In this document: positions 50,776 to 59,325 of the stretch, in pieces
Numbering within the stretch: position 1 is the stretch's first letter
How the letters are laid out: each line of letters begins with the position of its first letter
Assembly (NCBI GenBank): GCA_934667105.1
Contig: CAKULG010000011.1
Span: forward strand, 1 to 64,000
Reading direction: 5' to 3'
DNA length: 64,000 bases
DNA from: an uncultured Clostridia bacterium
Lineage (GTDB): Bacteria; Bacillota; Clostridia; Christensenellales; Aristaeellaceae
Translations under genes and position numbers: made by a program
Notes under the pieces: generated by a model
Told to the model about the DNA's origin: nothing
What the model saw: only the letters and a program-made list of their open reading frames with translations
Database searches by the model: none

Positions 50776-51897
50776 ATGGCCGCAATTACCATCAAGGATA
50801 TGAGCGTAAGCTATAACAAAGGAAAATCTTACGTTCTGGATAAGCTGAATTTGGAAATCAAGGATGGGGAATTCTGCGTGTTTCTGGGCCCCTCCGGCTG
50901 CGGCAAATCCACGGCCATGCATTGTATCGCCGGGCTGCTGCATCCCGTAAACGGCGAAATCAAATTCGGCGACGAGGTGATGACCTCCGCATCGGGCAAG
51001 GGCAAGGATAAAACCTTCGTCCCGCCCCAGGAGCGCAATATCGCCATGGTATTTCAGGAATACGCCCTGTACCCGAATATGACGGTGCGGGAAAATATGT
51101 CCTTTGCGCTGAAAACCAAGAAGGCCCCTAAGGAGGAAATCGCCAAGCGGGTAGATTACATGGCGAAAATGCTCTCCATCGAGCAGCTGCTGGATCGCCG
51201 TCCGGCCGAGCTTTCCGGCGGGCAGCGTCAGCGCGTGGCCCTTGGCCGCGCCCTGGTGCGCGATCCACAGGTGTTCCTGCTGGATGAGCCACTGGGCAAT
51301 TTGGACGCCAAGCTGCGGGATCAGGTGCGCTATGAATTGAAAAAAATTCAGGAAAAACTGGGCATCACCACCATCTACGTCACCCATGATCAGACCGAGG
51401 CCATGACCATGGCGGATCACATCGTGTTGATGAAGGACGGCCATATCATGCAGCAGGGAACGCCGAACGAGCTTTACGATCATCCTGCCAATGAATTTGT
51501 GGCGGGCTTCCTGGGAACGCCCCAGATCAATCTTTTCCCCTGCAACGTGCGAAAGGAAAAGGACGGCCTGACGCTGGACGCGGGAGCGTTCCGCCTGACC
51601 GCGCCGGAAACCGTTCGGGAGGCGCTGCTGCCTTACGTTGGAAAAACGGTGGATTTGGGCGTTCGGCCCTCGGATTTTGAAATGACGTCCCAGGGCGCGG
51701 CGGGGATTTCCGCCCATGTGGAATCCATTGAGCCGCTGGGCGACGCATATCTTATTTACGTCCGGGTGGGGGAGAAGGTGGCGGTGTTCAAATACGCTGG
51801 GGAAACCGCCCCGACGGAAAAAATGCTGACCCTCATGCCCAACCCGGCTAAGCTGCATCTGTTCGACCCCGATACCGAAAAACGCATTAACAAATAA
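50776..51897 (+). CDS. Carbohydrate ABC transporter ATPase (MsmX/UgpC type)
   Basis: 373-residue ATPase. Walker A is GPSGCGKST (38-46), the signature LSGGQRQRVALGRAL, Walker B VFLLDEPLGNLDAKLR, and the switch VTHDQTEAMTMADHI. The C-terminal TOBE/MalK-type regulatory domain is complete, with DLGVRPSDFEM and HVESIEPLGDAYLIYV. It is the only sugar-type ATPase in the window, while two importers lack their own. MsmX-type ATPases are known to serve several importers, so it may drive both. Confidence 0.93.
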   Translation: MAAITIKDMSVSYNKGKSYVLDKLNLEIKDGEFCVFLGPSGCGKSTAMHCIAGLLHPVNGEIKFGDEVMTSASGKGKDKTFVPPQERNIAMVFQEYALYPNMTVRENMSFALKTKKAPKEEIAKRVDYMAKMLSIEQLLDRRPAELSGGQRQRVALGRALVRDPQVFLLDEPLGNLDAKLRDQVRYELKKIQEKLGITTIYVTHDQTEAMTMADHIVLMKDGHIMQQGTPNELYDHPANEFVAGFLGTPQINLFPCNVRKEKDGLTLDAGAFRLTAPETVREALLPYVGKTVDLGVRPSDFEMTSQGAAGISAHVESIEPLGDAYLIYVRVGEKVAVFKYAGETAPTEKMLTLMPNPAKLHLFDPDTEKRINK

Positions 51898-52007
51898 CCA
51901 TCCTTTCATTCCGGGGGAGGGGCAGTCCCCCTCTCTCGGGATATTCTTTCCGGAAGGGCAGCGCGCCGCCCCTGCTGAAAGAACGTTGCGGAACGGAGGA
52001 ATTATCT

Positions 52008-52244
52008 ATGAGCGATATGCAGCGACTGCTGGACGCGCTTTCCCAGGTGCGGGACGACGTGGATTTCGCAAAGGAGCAGGCCCTGGTGGACGAGGGAATG
52101 ATCGATTCGCTGGATCTGACGCAGATCATTGCGGCGCTGGACGACGCCTTCGACATTCATATTCCCGCCGGTGAAATCGAACCGGAAAATTTTAACAACG
52201 CCACGGCTATGCTGGCCCTGGCGAACCGGTATCGGCAGAAATGA
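52008..52244 (+). CDS. Acyl carrier protein (DltC-like)
   Basis: 78-residue carrier protein. The phosphopantetheine attachment site is Ser34 in EGMIDSLDLTQII. The rest is acidic and helical, as in DltC and other stand-alone carriers. GGAGG lies 9 nt before the ATG. Its stop overlaps the start of the adenylating enzyme by 4 nt. It is the only carrier in a five-gene operon with two adenylating enzymes, an MBOAT and an SGNH protein, so it should receive acyl groups from one or both enzymes. Confidence 0.88.
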   Translation: MSDMQRLLDALSQVRDDVDFAKEQALVDEGMIDSLDLTQIIAALDDAFDIHIPAGEIEPENFNNATAMLALANRYRQK

Positions 52245-53734
52245 GCGTGCGAAACGTGCTGGATTGGCTGGAGGAAGCGGCGCGGCTTGCGCCGGAGGCC
52301 ACGGCCTTTGATTCGCCGGAACGAAGGCTCGCCTGGGCGCAGGCGCGGGGCCTGGCCCGGCGCGCGGGCAGCCGCCTGGCAAGCCTGATTCCGCCGCAAT
52401 CCCCTGTGCTGATCCTGATGGAAAAAAGCCCCGAATGCCTATGCGCCATGCTGGGAACGGCGTATGCGGGCTGCTTTTATACGCCCCTGGATTCCAGCAT
52501 GCCACTGACGCGGATGCGGAAAACTGTGGATACGCTGCGGCCTGCCGCCATTTTATATGAAGAAAAATTTGAGCAAACGGCGCGGAGTCTTTCGGAAAAC
52601 GGCCTGACGCTGGATTTTGCGGCGATATTGGAGGCGGAGGAAAACGCGCCCCTGCTTTCCGCCCGGCGGGCAGGGCATATTGATACCGACCTGCTGTATG
52701 TGCTTTTCACCAGCGGCTCCACCGGCGCGCCTAAGGGGGTGGCCATCACCCACCGCGGCGTGATTGATTTTGTGGAATGGGCGTGCGCCGCTCTGCGGCT
52801 GCCCCAAGGGGTGCGCTTTGGCAGTCAGGCCCCCTTCTATTTTGACAATTCTGTGCTGGATATTTACTGCGCCATGCGGATGCAGGGCAGCCTGCATTTA
52901 ATTCCCCGGGGAGATTTTCTCTTTCCCAAGCGGCTGCTTGACTGCCTGGAGCAGCAAAAAATCGATACGATTTTTTGGGTGCCCTCCGCGCTGACCGCTC
53001 TGGCCCGGGCGGGGGTGCTTGCGCCGGGCCGTCTGTCCGGGCTGAAGCGGGTGTTTTTCTGCGGGGAGGTTATGCCCTGCGCCACGCTGAACCAGTGGCG
53101 GCGCGCGCTGCCCGGAGCGGATTATGTGAATATGTACGGCCCGACGGAGATTACCGACGTGTGCGCCTGGTTTCGGGTGGATCGGGCGTTTGCCGATACG
53201 GACGCGCTTCCCATCGGCTTTCCCTGCGCCAATACGCGCATCGAGCTGATCGACGGGGAAATCTGCGTCGGCGGGGCAGGGCTGTCGCCGGGCTATTATA
53301 ACGCGCCGGAAAAAACCGCCGCCGCCTTTGTGCAAAATCCCCGTCGCCCGCAAATTCCCGAGGTGATTTATAAAACGGGGGATTGGGGGGCGTATAACGC
53401 TCGGGGGGAACTGATGTTTCTGGGGCGGCGGGACAGCCAGATTAAGCGCAGCGGCTATCGCATTGAGCTGGGGGAAATTGAAAGCGCCCTGCAAGGTGTG
53501 GCGGACGTGGGGATGGCCTGCTGCTTTTTCGACGCGGCGAGGGAACAAATCGTCGCCGCCTACACTGGTCCCATCGAGGAAAAGGCGCTGCGTCAGGCGC
53601 TGCGGGCGCTGCTGCCCAAATATATGCTGCCCGATGCGTATCTGCGGCGGGGGGCCCTTCCCCGGACGGGCAGCGGAAAGCTGGATCGACTGGCCCTGAA
53701 ACAGGAGGCGGAGCGTGAGCAGCTTATCGATTGA
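52241..53734 (+). CDS. AMP-forming adenylating enzyme 1 (DltA-like, amino-acid type)
   Basis: 497-residue stand-alone adenylation-domain protein. ATP motif FTSGSTGAPKG (156-166), MYGPTEITD, TGDWGAYNARGELMFLGRRD, and C-terminal catalytic Lys in TGSGKLDRLAL. The substrate-pocket motif APFYFDNSVLDIY keeps the Asp (Asp202) that in DltA and NRPS domains holds the amino group of the substrate, so an amino acid is likely. By analogy to DltA it would load D-alanine or another amino acid on the carrier protein. It overlaps the MBOAT gene by 20 nt. Confidence 0.88.
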   Translation: MSVRNVLDWLEEAARLAPEATAFDSPERRLAWAQARGLARRAGSRLASLIPPQSPVLILMEKSPECLCAMLGTAYAGCFYTPLDSSMPLTRMRKTVDTLRPAAILYEEKFEQTARSLSENGLTLDFAAILEAEENAPLLSARRAGHIDTDLLYVLFTSGSTGAPKGVAITHRGVIDFVEWACAALRLPQGVRFGSQAPFYFDNSVLDIYCAMRMQGSLHLIPRGDFLFPKRLLDCLEQQKIDTIFWVPSALTALARAGVLAPGRLSGLKRVFFCGEVMPCATLNQWRRALPGADYVNMYGPTEITDVCAWFRVDRAFADTDALPIGFPCANTRIELIDGEICVGGAGLSPGYYNAPEKTAAAFVQNPRRPQIPEVIYKTGDWGAYNARGELMFLGRRDSQIKRSGYRIELGEIESALQGVADVGMACCFFDAAREQIVAAYTGPIEEKALRQALRALLPKYMLPDAYLRRGALPRTGSGKLDRLALKQEAEREQLID

Positions 53735-55154
53735 GTTTCTGCTGCTGGCGGCGGGGGTAACGATCGTTTATTATTTGTTGCCGCTGAGCGTCCGCTGGGT
53801 TGCGCTGCTGGGCGGCAGCGCCCTGTTCGCGCTGCTTTCCGGGCGGCAAAGCGCGGCGCACTTATCCGCCGTGGCGCTGCTGATGTGGGGCGGCGCGCTG
53901 CTGCTGCAAAAAAAGAGACGCCGCTGGCTGTTGGCCCTGCTGCTGGGGCTGGAGCTGGGGGCCATGGCCTTTTTGAAATATTATCCCGCCCTATCCGGGG
54001 CGCGGCTGCTGCTACCCGTAGGCCTGAGCTATTTCACGTTTCAATCCGCAGGCTATCTGATCGACGTATATCGCGGCAAGGCCCAGGCGCAGAAAAACCC
54101 GCTGAAGGCCTGGCTGTTTATCGGCTATTTTCCGCAATTATCCCAGGGCCCCATTTCCTCCTGGCGCGAACTGAGCGGCCCGCTTTTTTCCGGCCGGCCC
54201 TTCGAGCCCGAGGGCTTTGTTTCCGGCTTTGCGCTGCTGCTGTGGGGCTATTTTAAAAAGCTGGTGGTCGCCGATCGTCTGGCCCCCCTCACAAAGGCGC
54301 TGCTGGAGGGGGAGGCGCTGCCCGGCTGGCTGATTCTGCTGGGCGCGGCTTTGTACGCCGTGCGGCTGTATATGGATTTTTCCGGGGGCATGGACGTGGC
54401 GCGGGGCGTTTCCTTTCTGCTGGGCGTCGAGCTGCCGGAGAATTTTCGTCGGCCCTTCTTTGCCCGAAGCCTGGCTGATTATTGGCGCAGATGGCATATC
54501 ACCCTGGGGGCGTGGTTTCGCAGCTATTTGCTGTATCCCCTGGTTACGTCCCGGGGCGGCGTGGCCCTGGGGCGCGCGGCGGGACGGGCGCTGGGCAAAA
54601 AAACAGGCCGCGCAATCCCGGGGGCGCTGGCCACGCTGCTGGTGTTTCTGCTGATAGGCGTCTGGCACGGGGCCAGCTGGAACGCGGTGATCTACGGGGC
54701 GTATTTCGGGCTGCTGATGGGCGCGTCCATGCTGCTGGAGCCGCTGTGGAAGCGGGCGCGAAAGCGCTGCGGGAAGGGGCGGACGGGGTTCTTTTCCCTG
54801 GCGCGCACCTGGCTTCTGCTGCTGCCGCCGCAATATTTTGCCTTCACACCGCTGCCCGCGCAGGGGATGGCCCTGCTGAAGGGAACCTTTCAGCATTGGT
54901 CCTTCGCGGATTTCGGGGCCCGGCTAACGGCGATTATGCCCTCCCTGGAATGGGCGATTGCGGGGGCGGGCTGTTTGATCGTGCTGGCGGTGGATGGGCT
55001 GTGCGAGCGCGGAAGGAATGTGCGCGGCGGCCTGGCCAAGGCCCCGGCGTATGTGCGCTGGCCGCTGCTGCTGGCGCTGCTGGGGACGGTGGCCGTGCTG
55101 GGAATTTACGGCGCGGGCTACGACGAAACGGCGTTTCTTTACACCCAATTTTAA
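53715..55154 (+). CDS. MBOAT-family membrane O-acyltransferase (DltB/AlgI-like)
   Basis: 479-residue polytopic acyltransferase with a GTG start at 53715 (ACAGGAGGCGGAGC upstream). Many membrane helices are visible, with the MBOAT region GLSYFTFQSAGYLIDVYRGKA, FPQLSQGPISSW and PFFARSLADYWRRWHITLG. The catalytic histidine is His318 in GVWHGASWNAVIYG. Proteins of this type move acyl groups from a cytoplasmic carrier across the membrane to a polysaccharide (D-alanylation of teichoic acid, acetylation of alginate). It is probably the transfer step of the dlt-like operon. Confidence 0.93.
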   Translation: MSSLSIEFLLLAAGVTIVYYLLPLSVRWVALLGGSALFALLSGRQSAAHLSAVALLMWGGALLLQKKRRRWLLALLLGLELGAMAFLKYYPALSGARLLLPVGLSYFTFQSAGYLIDVYRGKAQAQKNPLKAWLFIGYFPQLSQGPISSWRELSGPLFSGRPFEPEGFVSGFALLLWGYFKKLVVADRLAPLTKALLEGEALPGWLILLGAALYAVRLYMDFSGGMDVARGVSFLLGVELPENFRRPFFARSLADYWRRWHITLGAWFRSYLLYPLVTSRGGVALGRAAGRALGKKTGRAIPGALATLLVFLLIGVWHGASWNAVIYGAYFGLLMGASMLLEPLWKRARKRCGKGRTGFFSLARTWLLLLPPQYFAFTPLPAQGMALLKGTFQHWSFADFGARLTAIMPSLEWAIAGAGCLIVLAVDGLCERGRNVRGGLAKAPAYVRWPLLLALLGTVAVLGIYGAGYDETAFLYTQF

Positions 55155-55166
55155 GGAGGAAGCGAT

Positions 55167-56234
55167 ATGGCGGCGGACGGCGTTTCTCGAAAACGGAAGC
55201 TGGCGGGCTTCTGGCTGCGGCTGAGCTGCTTTGCGGCGCTGGCATGCCTGATGCTGGGGTATTTTACCTACGCGCTTACGCCTAAGCATGATTACGGCGT
55301 GTGCGCCATGATGAATCTGTACCGGCAGCCGAAAAATTCCATCGATGTGCTGACCATCGGTACCTCCCTGGCCTATTCCGGGGTTAACACCAACGTGCTT
55401 TGGGAGGAATACGGCGTCGCCGCTTATAACCTGTGCAGCGCGGAACAGCCCTTCTGGGTGAGCTATTACGCGCTTCGGGAGGCGCTGAAAACCCAGCGGC
55501 CCAGGCTGATTTTGCTGGATGCGAAGCCTGCGACCTATACCCGGGGTTATTCCAAGCGCGGGCGCACCATTCTTTCCACCTTCGGTATGCGGGGCCTGGA
55601 AAACCGAATCGGGGCGATTTTGGCCTGCGTGGAAAAGCCGGAGGACGCCGTCGGCTATATCCTGGGCCTGCCCGAGGTGCACAGCAATTATGCTCAGCTG
55701 CAGGCAAGCGATTTTTCTCTGCCGCCGGATAACGGCGGGCGGGGCGCTTCCTGGAAGGGCTATATCGAAACGGATGCGGTTGAACAACATCAGCGGCCCA
55801 GCATGGTGTGGAACAGCGTACGGTGCGCAATGAACGCCAGAGAGGAGGAATATGGCCGGAAGATTTTTGAATTGGCCCGGGAGGAGCAGATTCCGTTGGC
55901 GCTGCTGGGCATGCCCAATCCGGATTATGCCGCCGATCATATGTATTACAACGCCCTGTGGTCCGCGGCGGCAGAATACGGCGTTTCGGGCCTGAATTAT
56001 AATGATCCCTCCTTGCGCTTCGGGCTGCGCTATTCCTCGGATTTTGCCGATTGGCAGCATTTGAACGTAAAAGGGAGCGTTACCTTTTCCAGAAAGCTGG
56101 GGGCTGATCTGACGGCGATGTTTGATCTGCCCGACCGGCGAGACGACCCCTACTACGCCTCCTACGCCGCGTGCGCGGAGGCATGGGCGCTTCGGTATCC
56201 ATCGTTTGAATCGACGGGAGGCGGGAAAAAATGA
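55167..56234 (+). CDS. Exported SGNH-fold acyltransferase partner (DltD/AlgJ-like)
   Basis: 355-residue membrane-anchored protein. A single N-terminal helix (LSCFAALACLMLGYFTYAL) is followed by an SGNH-like domain. The Ser block is VLTIGTSLAYSGVNTNVLW, the central part has SAEQPFWVSYYALREAL, and the C-terminal catalytic DxxH is in DWQHLNVKGSVTFS. DltD and AlgJ/X proteins play this part in teichoic-acid or alginate acylation outside the membrane. The ATG follows TAAGGAGG. It overlaps the next gene by 4 nt. Confidence 0.8.
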   Translation: MAADGVSRKRKLAGFWLRLSCFAALACLMLGYFTYALTPKHDYGVCAMMNLYRQPKNSIDVLTIGTSLAYSGVNTNVLWEEYGVAAYNLCSAEQPFWVSYYALREALKTQRPRLILLDAKPATYTRGYSKRGRTILSTFGMRGLENRIGAILACVEKPEDAVGYILGLPEVHSNYAQLQASDFSLPPDNGGRGASWKGYIETDAVEQHQRPSMVWNSVRCAMNAREEEYGRKIFELAREEQIPLALLGMPNPDYAADHMYYNALWSAAAEYGVSGLNYNDPSLRFGLRYSSDFADWQHLNVKGSVTFSRKLGADLTAMFDLPDRRDDPYYASYAACAEAWALRYPSFESTGGGKK

Positions 56235-57751
56235 AAGCCAATATGCTGGAACACCTGGAAGAAACGGCCCTGCGCGTTCCCTGCAGCGTCGCGTTTTATG
56301 ACGATCGAGAAAGCTTGACCTTCGCAGCCTTGCGAGAAATCGCCCGGCGCATCGGCTCGCGCCTGGCGGAAATTACGCCGCCCCGCGCCCCTGTTGCGCT
56401 GCTGCTGGACGCGCGAAGCATTCGCAATCTTCCCGCCCTATACGGCGTGCTTTACGCGGGCTGCGCCTATGCGCCCCTGGATATCGCCATGCCGGCGGAG
56501 CGGCTATCGCTGCTGCTTTCGTTGCTGCGGCCCGCCGCCGTAGTGGCGGATGCGCGGGGATTACAGGCGTTGGCGGCGTGCGGCGCGCCGAATTGTCCAG
56601 TGGTTTCCTATGCCGATGCGGCGGCATACCCCATCGCGGAGACGGCGCTTTCCGCCGTTAGAAGGCAGGCCAGTGTGTACGACCCTCTGTCCATCCTCTA
56701 CACCTCCGGCTCCACCGGCATTCCCAAGGGCTCCGTCCAGACGCATTTCAGTTATCTGCATTGGACGGAAGCCACCATCAAAACCTACGGTCTGGGAGAG
56801 GATACGGTTTTCGGCAATCAATCGCCCTTCTTTTATGCCAATTCTATTCTGGATATTTTCCCGCCCGTGGCGTTGGGGGCCAAGGTGTATCTGCTGCCTT
56901 CGGGGGTGTTGAGCTTCCCAAAGAAGCTCATTGCCTGCCTGAACGATCAAAAAATCACCGAGCTTTGCATGACCCCCTCCAGCTTTATCGGCGTGGCGAA
57001 TTCTGGCGCGCTGACCGCAGGGAGTCTTCCCGCGCTGAAATGGGGCATTATGAGCGGCGAAGCCATGCCCTGGGAGCCGCTGAAGGTTTGGATGGAAGCG
57101 ACGCCGGGCGCCGATTGGTGGCATTTTTACGGCAGCACGGAGATGTTTTCCGTGGCGGTGGGGCGAGTGGCCCGGGATCATCAAAAGGGCGACCGGCTGC
57201 CCGTGGGCCGTCCTTTTTCCCTGGCGCACATTCTATTTGTGGATGAAAACGGCGATGAGTTGCCGCCGGGCGTGCCGGGGGAAATGCTGGTTTCCAGCCC
57301 CTGGATTGCCAGCGGCTATCATCGGGATCCTGAGCGCACCGCCGAGGCCTGGGTGATAGACCCCCTGAACCGGGGCTGGCAGGAGCGCTTTTTCCGGGGC
57401 GGAGATATCGGGTATTTGCGCCCGGACGGCCAGCTGATGGTGCTGGGCAGAAGGGATAGCCAGGTGAAGCATCTGGGCTATCGCATGGAGTTGGGCGAGG
57501 TGGAGGCCGCGCTGCGCCGTTTGCCCGGCTGGCAGGAGGGCTGCGTGTTGCTGGATTCGGCGCGGGATACGCTGTGGTGCTTTTATTCCGGCCCGTTGGA
57601 GGAAAAGCAGATTCGGGCGGGCCTGAAGGAGACGCTTCCCCGGTATATGATACCGGAGGTTTATGCGCGTCTTTCAGAAATGCCCCGCACGCCCACCATG
57701 AAGCTGGATCGAAACCGGCTTCGGCAGATGATGCGCGACCGGGAAGTGTGA
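56231..57751 (+). CDS. AMP-forming adenylating enzyme 2 (amino-group Asp absent)
   Basis: 506-residue adenylation-domain protein, paralogous to enzyme 1. ATP motif YTSGSTGIPKG (157-167), HFYGSTEMFSV, GGDIGYLRPDGQLMVLGRRD, and catalytic Lys in TPTMKLDRNRL. In the pocket motif SPFFYANSILDIF, alanine (Ala203) replaces the Asp that binds the alpha-amino group in amino-acid-activating enzymes. It therefore probably activates a carboxylic acid without an alpha-amino group (hydroxy, aryl or short-chain acid). Dlt operons have one adenylating enzyme, so a second unlike one is unusual. It ends the operon and is followed by hairpin repeat copy 7. Confidence 0.85.
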   Translation: MKANMLEHLEETALRVPCSVAFYDDRESLTFAALREIARRIGSRLAEITPPRAPVALLLDARSIRNLPALYGVLYAGCAYAPLDIAMPAERLSLLLSLLRPAAVVADARGLQALAACGAPNCPVVSYADAAAYPIAETALSAVRRQASVYDPLSILYTSGSTGIPKGSVQTHFSYLHWTEATIKTYGLGEDTVFGNQSPFFYANSILDIFPPVALGAKVYLLPSGVLSFPKKLIACLNDQKITELCMTPSSFIGVANSGALTAGSLPALKWGIMSGEAMPWEPLKVWMEATPGADWWHFYGSTEMFSVAVGRVARDHQKGDRLPVGRPFSLAHILFVDENGDELPPGVPGEMLVSSPWIASGYHRDPERTAEAWVIDPLNRGWQERFFRGGDIGYLRPDGQLMVLGRRDSQVKHLGYRMELGEVEAALRRLPGWQEGCVLLDSARDTLWCFYSGPLEEKQIRAGLKETLPRYMIPEVYARLSEMPRTPTMKLDRNRLRQMMRDREV

Positions 57752-57760
57752 ATAGAAAAA

Positions 57761-57820
57761 AGATTGCATGGAGCGGAGCTGTTCTCTGACTGCCAAAGAA
57801 CGGTTTCGCTCCTGCAATCT
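57761..57820 (+). repeat. Intergenic hairpin repeat, copy 7
   Basis: The outer stem AGATTGCA (57761-57768) pairs with TGCAATCT (57813-57820), with inner GGAGCG/CGCTCC and GTTCT/AGAAC. The sequence CTGTTCTCTGACTGCCAAAGAACGG matches copy 1 almost base for base (split here as CTGTTCTCTGAC and TGCCAAAGAACGG). It starts 10 nt after the stop codon, in the same orientation. Confidence 0.75.
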
Positions 57821-57855
57821 CAGCGGGCGCGGCGGTTCGCCGCAGGCGATCGCGT

Positions 57856-59325
57856 CTATTCCCTGGTGGTAAACTGGGAGGGCGTTTTTCCGGTATATTG
57901 ATGAAACACCTTGGTGAAATAGCTGGAATCGTCGTAGCCGACGCAGGCGGCCACATCCCGCAGCAGCAAATCGGGCTTATCCCGCAGCAGCTTCATGGCG
58001 GCCTCCATCCGGCGGCGGGTAAGGAAGGCGTTGAAGGTGGTGTCGCTGTATTTGCGGAACAGGCGGCTCAGATAGGTTTGGGAAATGCCGATTTCGTCGC
58101 ACACGCTTTGCATGCTCAGGGGGTGGGCGTAATTCTTTTCGATATATTCCACGGCGTATTCGTATAATTCCTGGGTGGATAGCTTTCGATCGCGGATGCT
58201 GCTGCTGTCAAACAGGAGGGTGTAAACGCCGGACATGAGATCGCCATAAGAGCCGGCGCAGCGAATCAGCTCGTTAAATTCCAGCAGCGTTTCCTCCAAT
58301 TGACCGCTTACAGGGTGATATACGGAGGCCGTTTGGTGAATGAGCTGGCGGCACATGTGCCAGACCTGGCGCTGGGGCGTTTGCTCCTGTTCCCAGGAAA
58401 CCGCCAGAGAAATGAAATAATCCTTAATCAGCCGGTATTTTCCCGTGCTGATAAAATAGGCCAGCTGCTTTAGATCGGCCGCAGGCAGCCGCGGGCATTC
58501 TTCATCGGGCGAGCCGCCGATAAACTGGATGATCTGATGCTTGCCGATAACCGTTTTGCGATGCAGCAGCGCCAGCGCCCAATCGATAAAGGCGGGAAGG
58601 GCCTCGATTTCCCGGGCGACGGGGGTATAGACGGCCGTCCAGGTGGGCAGCGTGCCCTGCTTGGTCATATAAACGCTCAGGGAGCTCAGATATTCCTCCA
58701 TGGGCCCGTCTGGGGCGATGAGAATACGTTCGTCGCCGTCCCTGCCGCGAAGGGCCTGGAAATATTCATTTTGGGGCAGCACGAGCGCCGTGGCTCCCAA
58801 TCCCTTGGGCAAGGATAAATCCAGATTGCCCCAGCGGATGAGGGCGAAGCGAAAGCTTTTTCGCTGATAAAGCTGCGCCGCGTTTTCTTTTGAATAGGGC
58901 TGGCCGCAGGCGATGGCGGGCAAAAGCGCCGCCGCCAATTCGGAATTATTCGCGTCGATCTTTTTTTCCAGCGATTGCAAAATGGCCGTCATTTTGCTGA
59001 TGCTGACGGGCTTGAGCAGATATTCGTCCACCCCCGCCTGAATGGCCCCTTGGGCGTATTCAAATTCGCCGTAGCCGCTGATGATAACGATATGAATGTT
59101 GGGCAGCAGCGCCCGGGCGGCCTGGGCCAGCTCGATGCCGTTCATGCCGTGCATGCTGATATCGGTGATAAGCAGATCCACGGCGTTTTGGCGCAGAAAC
59201 TGTAACCCCTGTTCGCCGCTGGCGGCCGTTCCGGTAACCTGGAAATTTCTGGCGAACTGCTCGATAATGCTGCGCACAAAACGAAGGGCGGGCAGCTCGT
59301 CATCCACAATCAAAACCCGGTACAT
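57856..59325 (-). CDS. YesN-type AraC-family response regulator
   Basis: 489-residue response regulator from the ATG at 59325, with GGAGGTG upstream; a 32-residue upstream extension lacks homology. The receiver domain is MYRVLIVDDELPALRF with phosphoacceptor Asp55 in LLITDISMHGMNG. The long middle region is variable. The C-terminus has two helix-turn-helix motifs, MQSVCDEIGISQTYLSRLFRKY and LRDVAACVGYDDSSYFTKVF. YesN-type regulators act with YesM-type kinases; the only one seen is at 40493-42286. It is divergent from the beta-helix gene whose promoter region carries the TTGTGCAGGATATT site. Confidence 0.92.
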   Translation of the reverse strand: MYRVLIVDDELPALRFVRSIIEQFARNFQVTGTAASGEQGLQFLRQNAVDLLITDISMHGMNGIELAQAARALLPNIHIVIISGYGEFEYAQGAIQAGVDEYLLKPVSISKMTAILQSLEKKIDANNSELAAALLPAIACGQPYSKENAAQLYQRKSFRFALIRWGNLDLSLPKGLGATALVLPQNEYFQALRGRDGDERILIAPDGPMEEYLSSLSVYMTKQGTLPTWTAVYTPVAREIEALPAFIDWALALLHRKTVIGKHQIIQFIGGSPDEECPRLPAADLKQLAYFISTGKYRLIKDYFISLAVSWEQEQTPQRQVWHMCRQLIHQTASVYHPVSGQLEETLLEFNELIRCAGSYGDLMSGVYTLLFDSSSIRDRKLSTQELYEYAVEYIEKNYAHPLSMQSVCDEIGISQTYLSRLFRKYSDTTFNAFLTRRRMEAAMKLLRDKPDLLLRDVAACVGYDDSSYFTKVFHQYTGKTPSQFTTRE

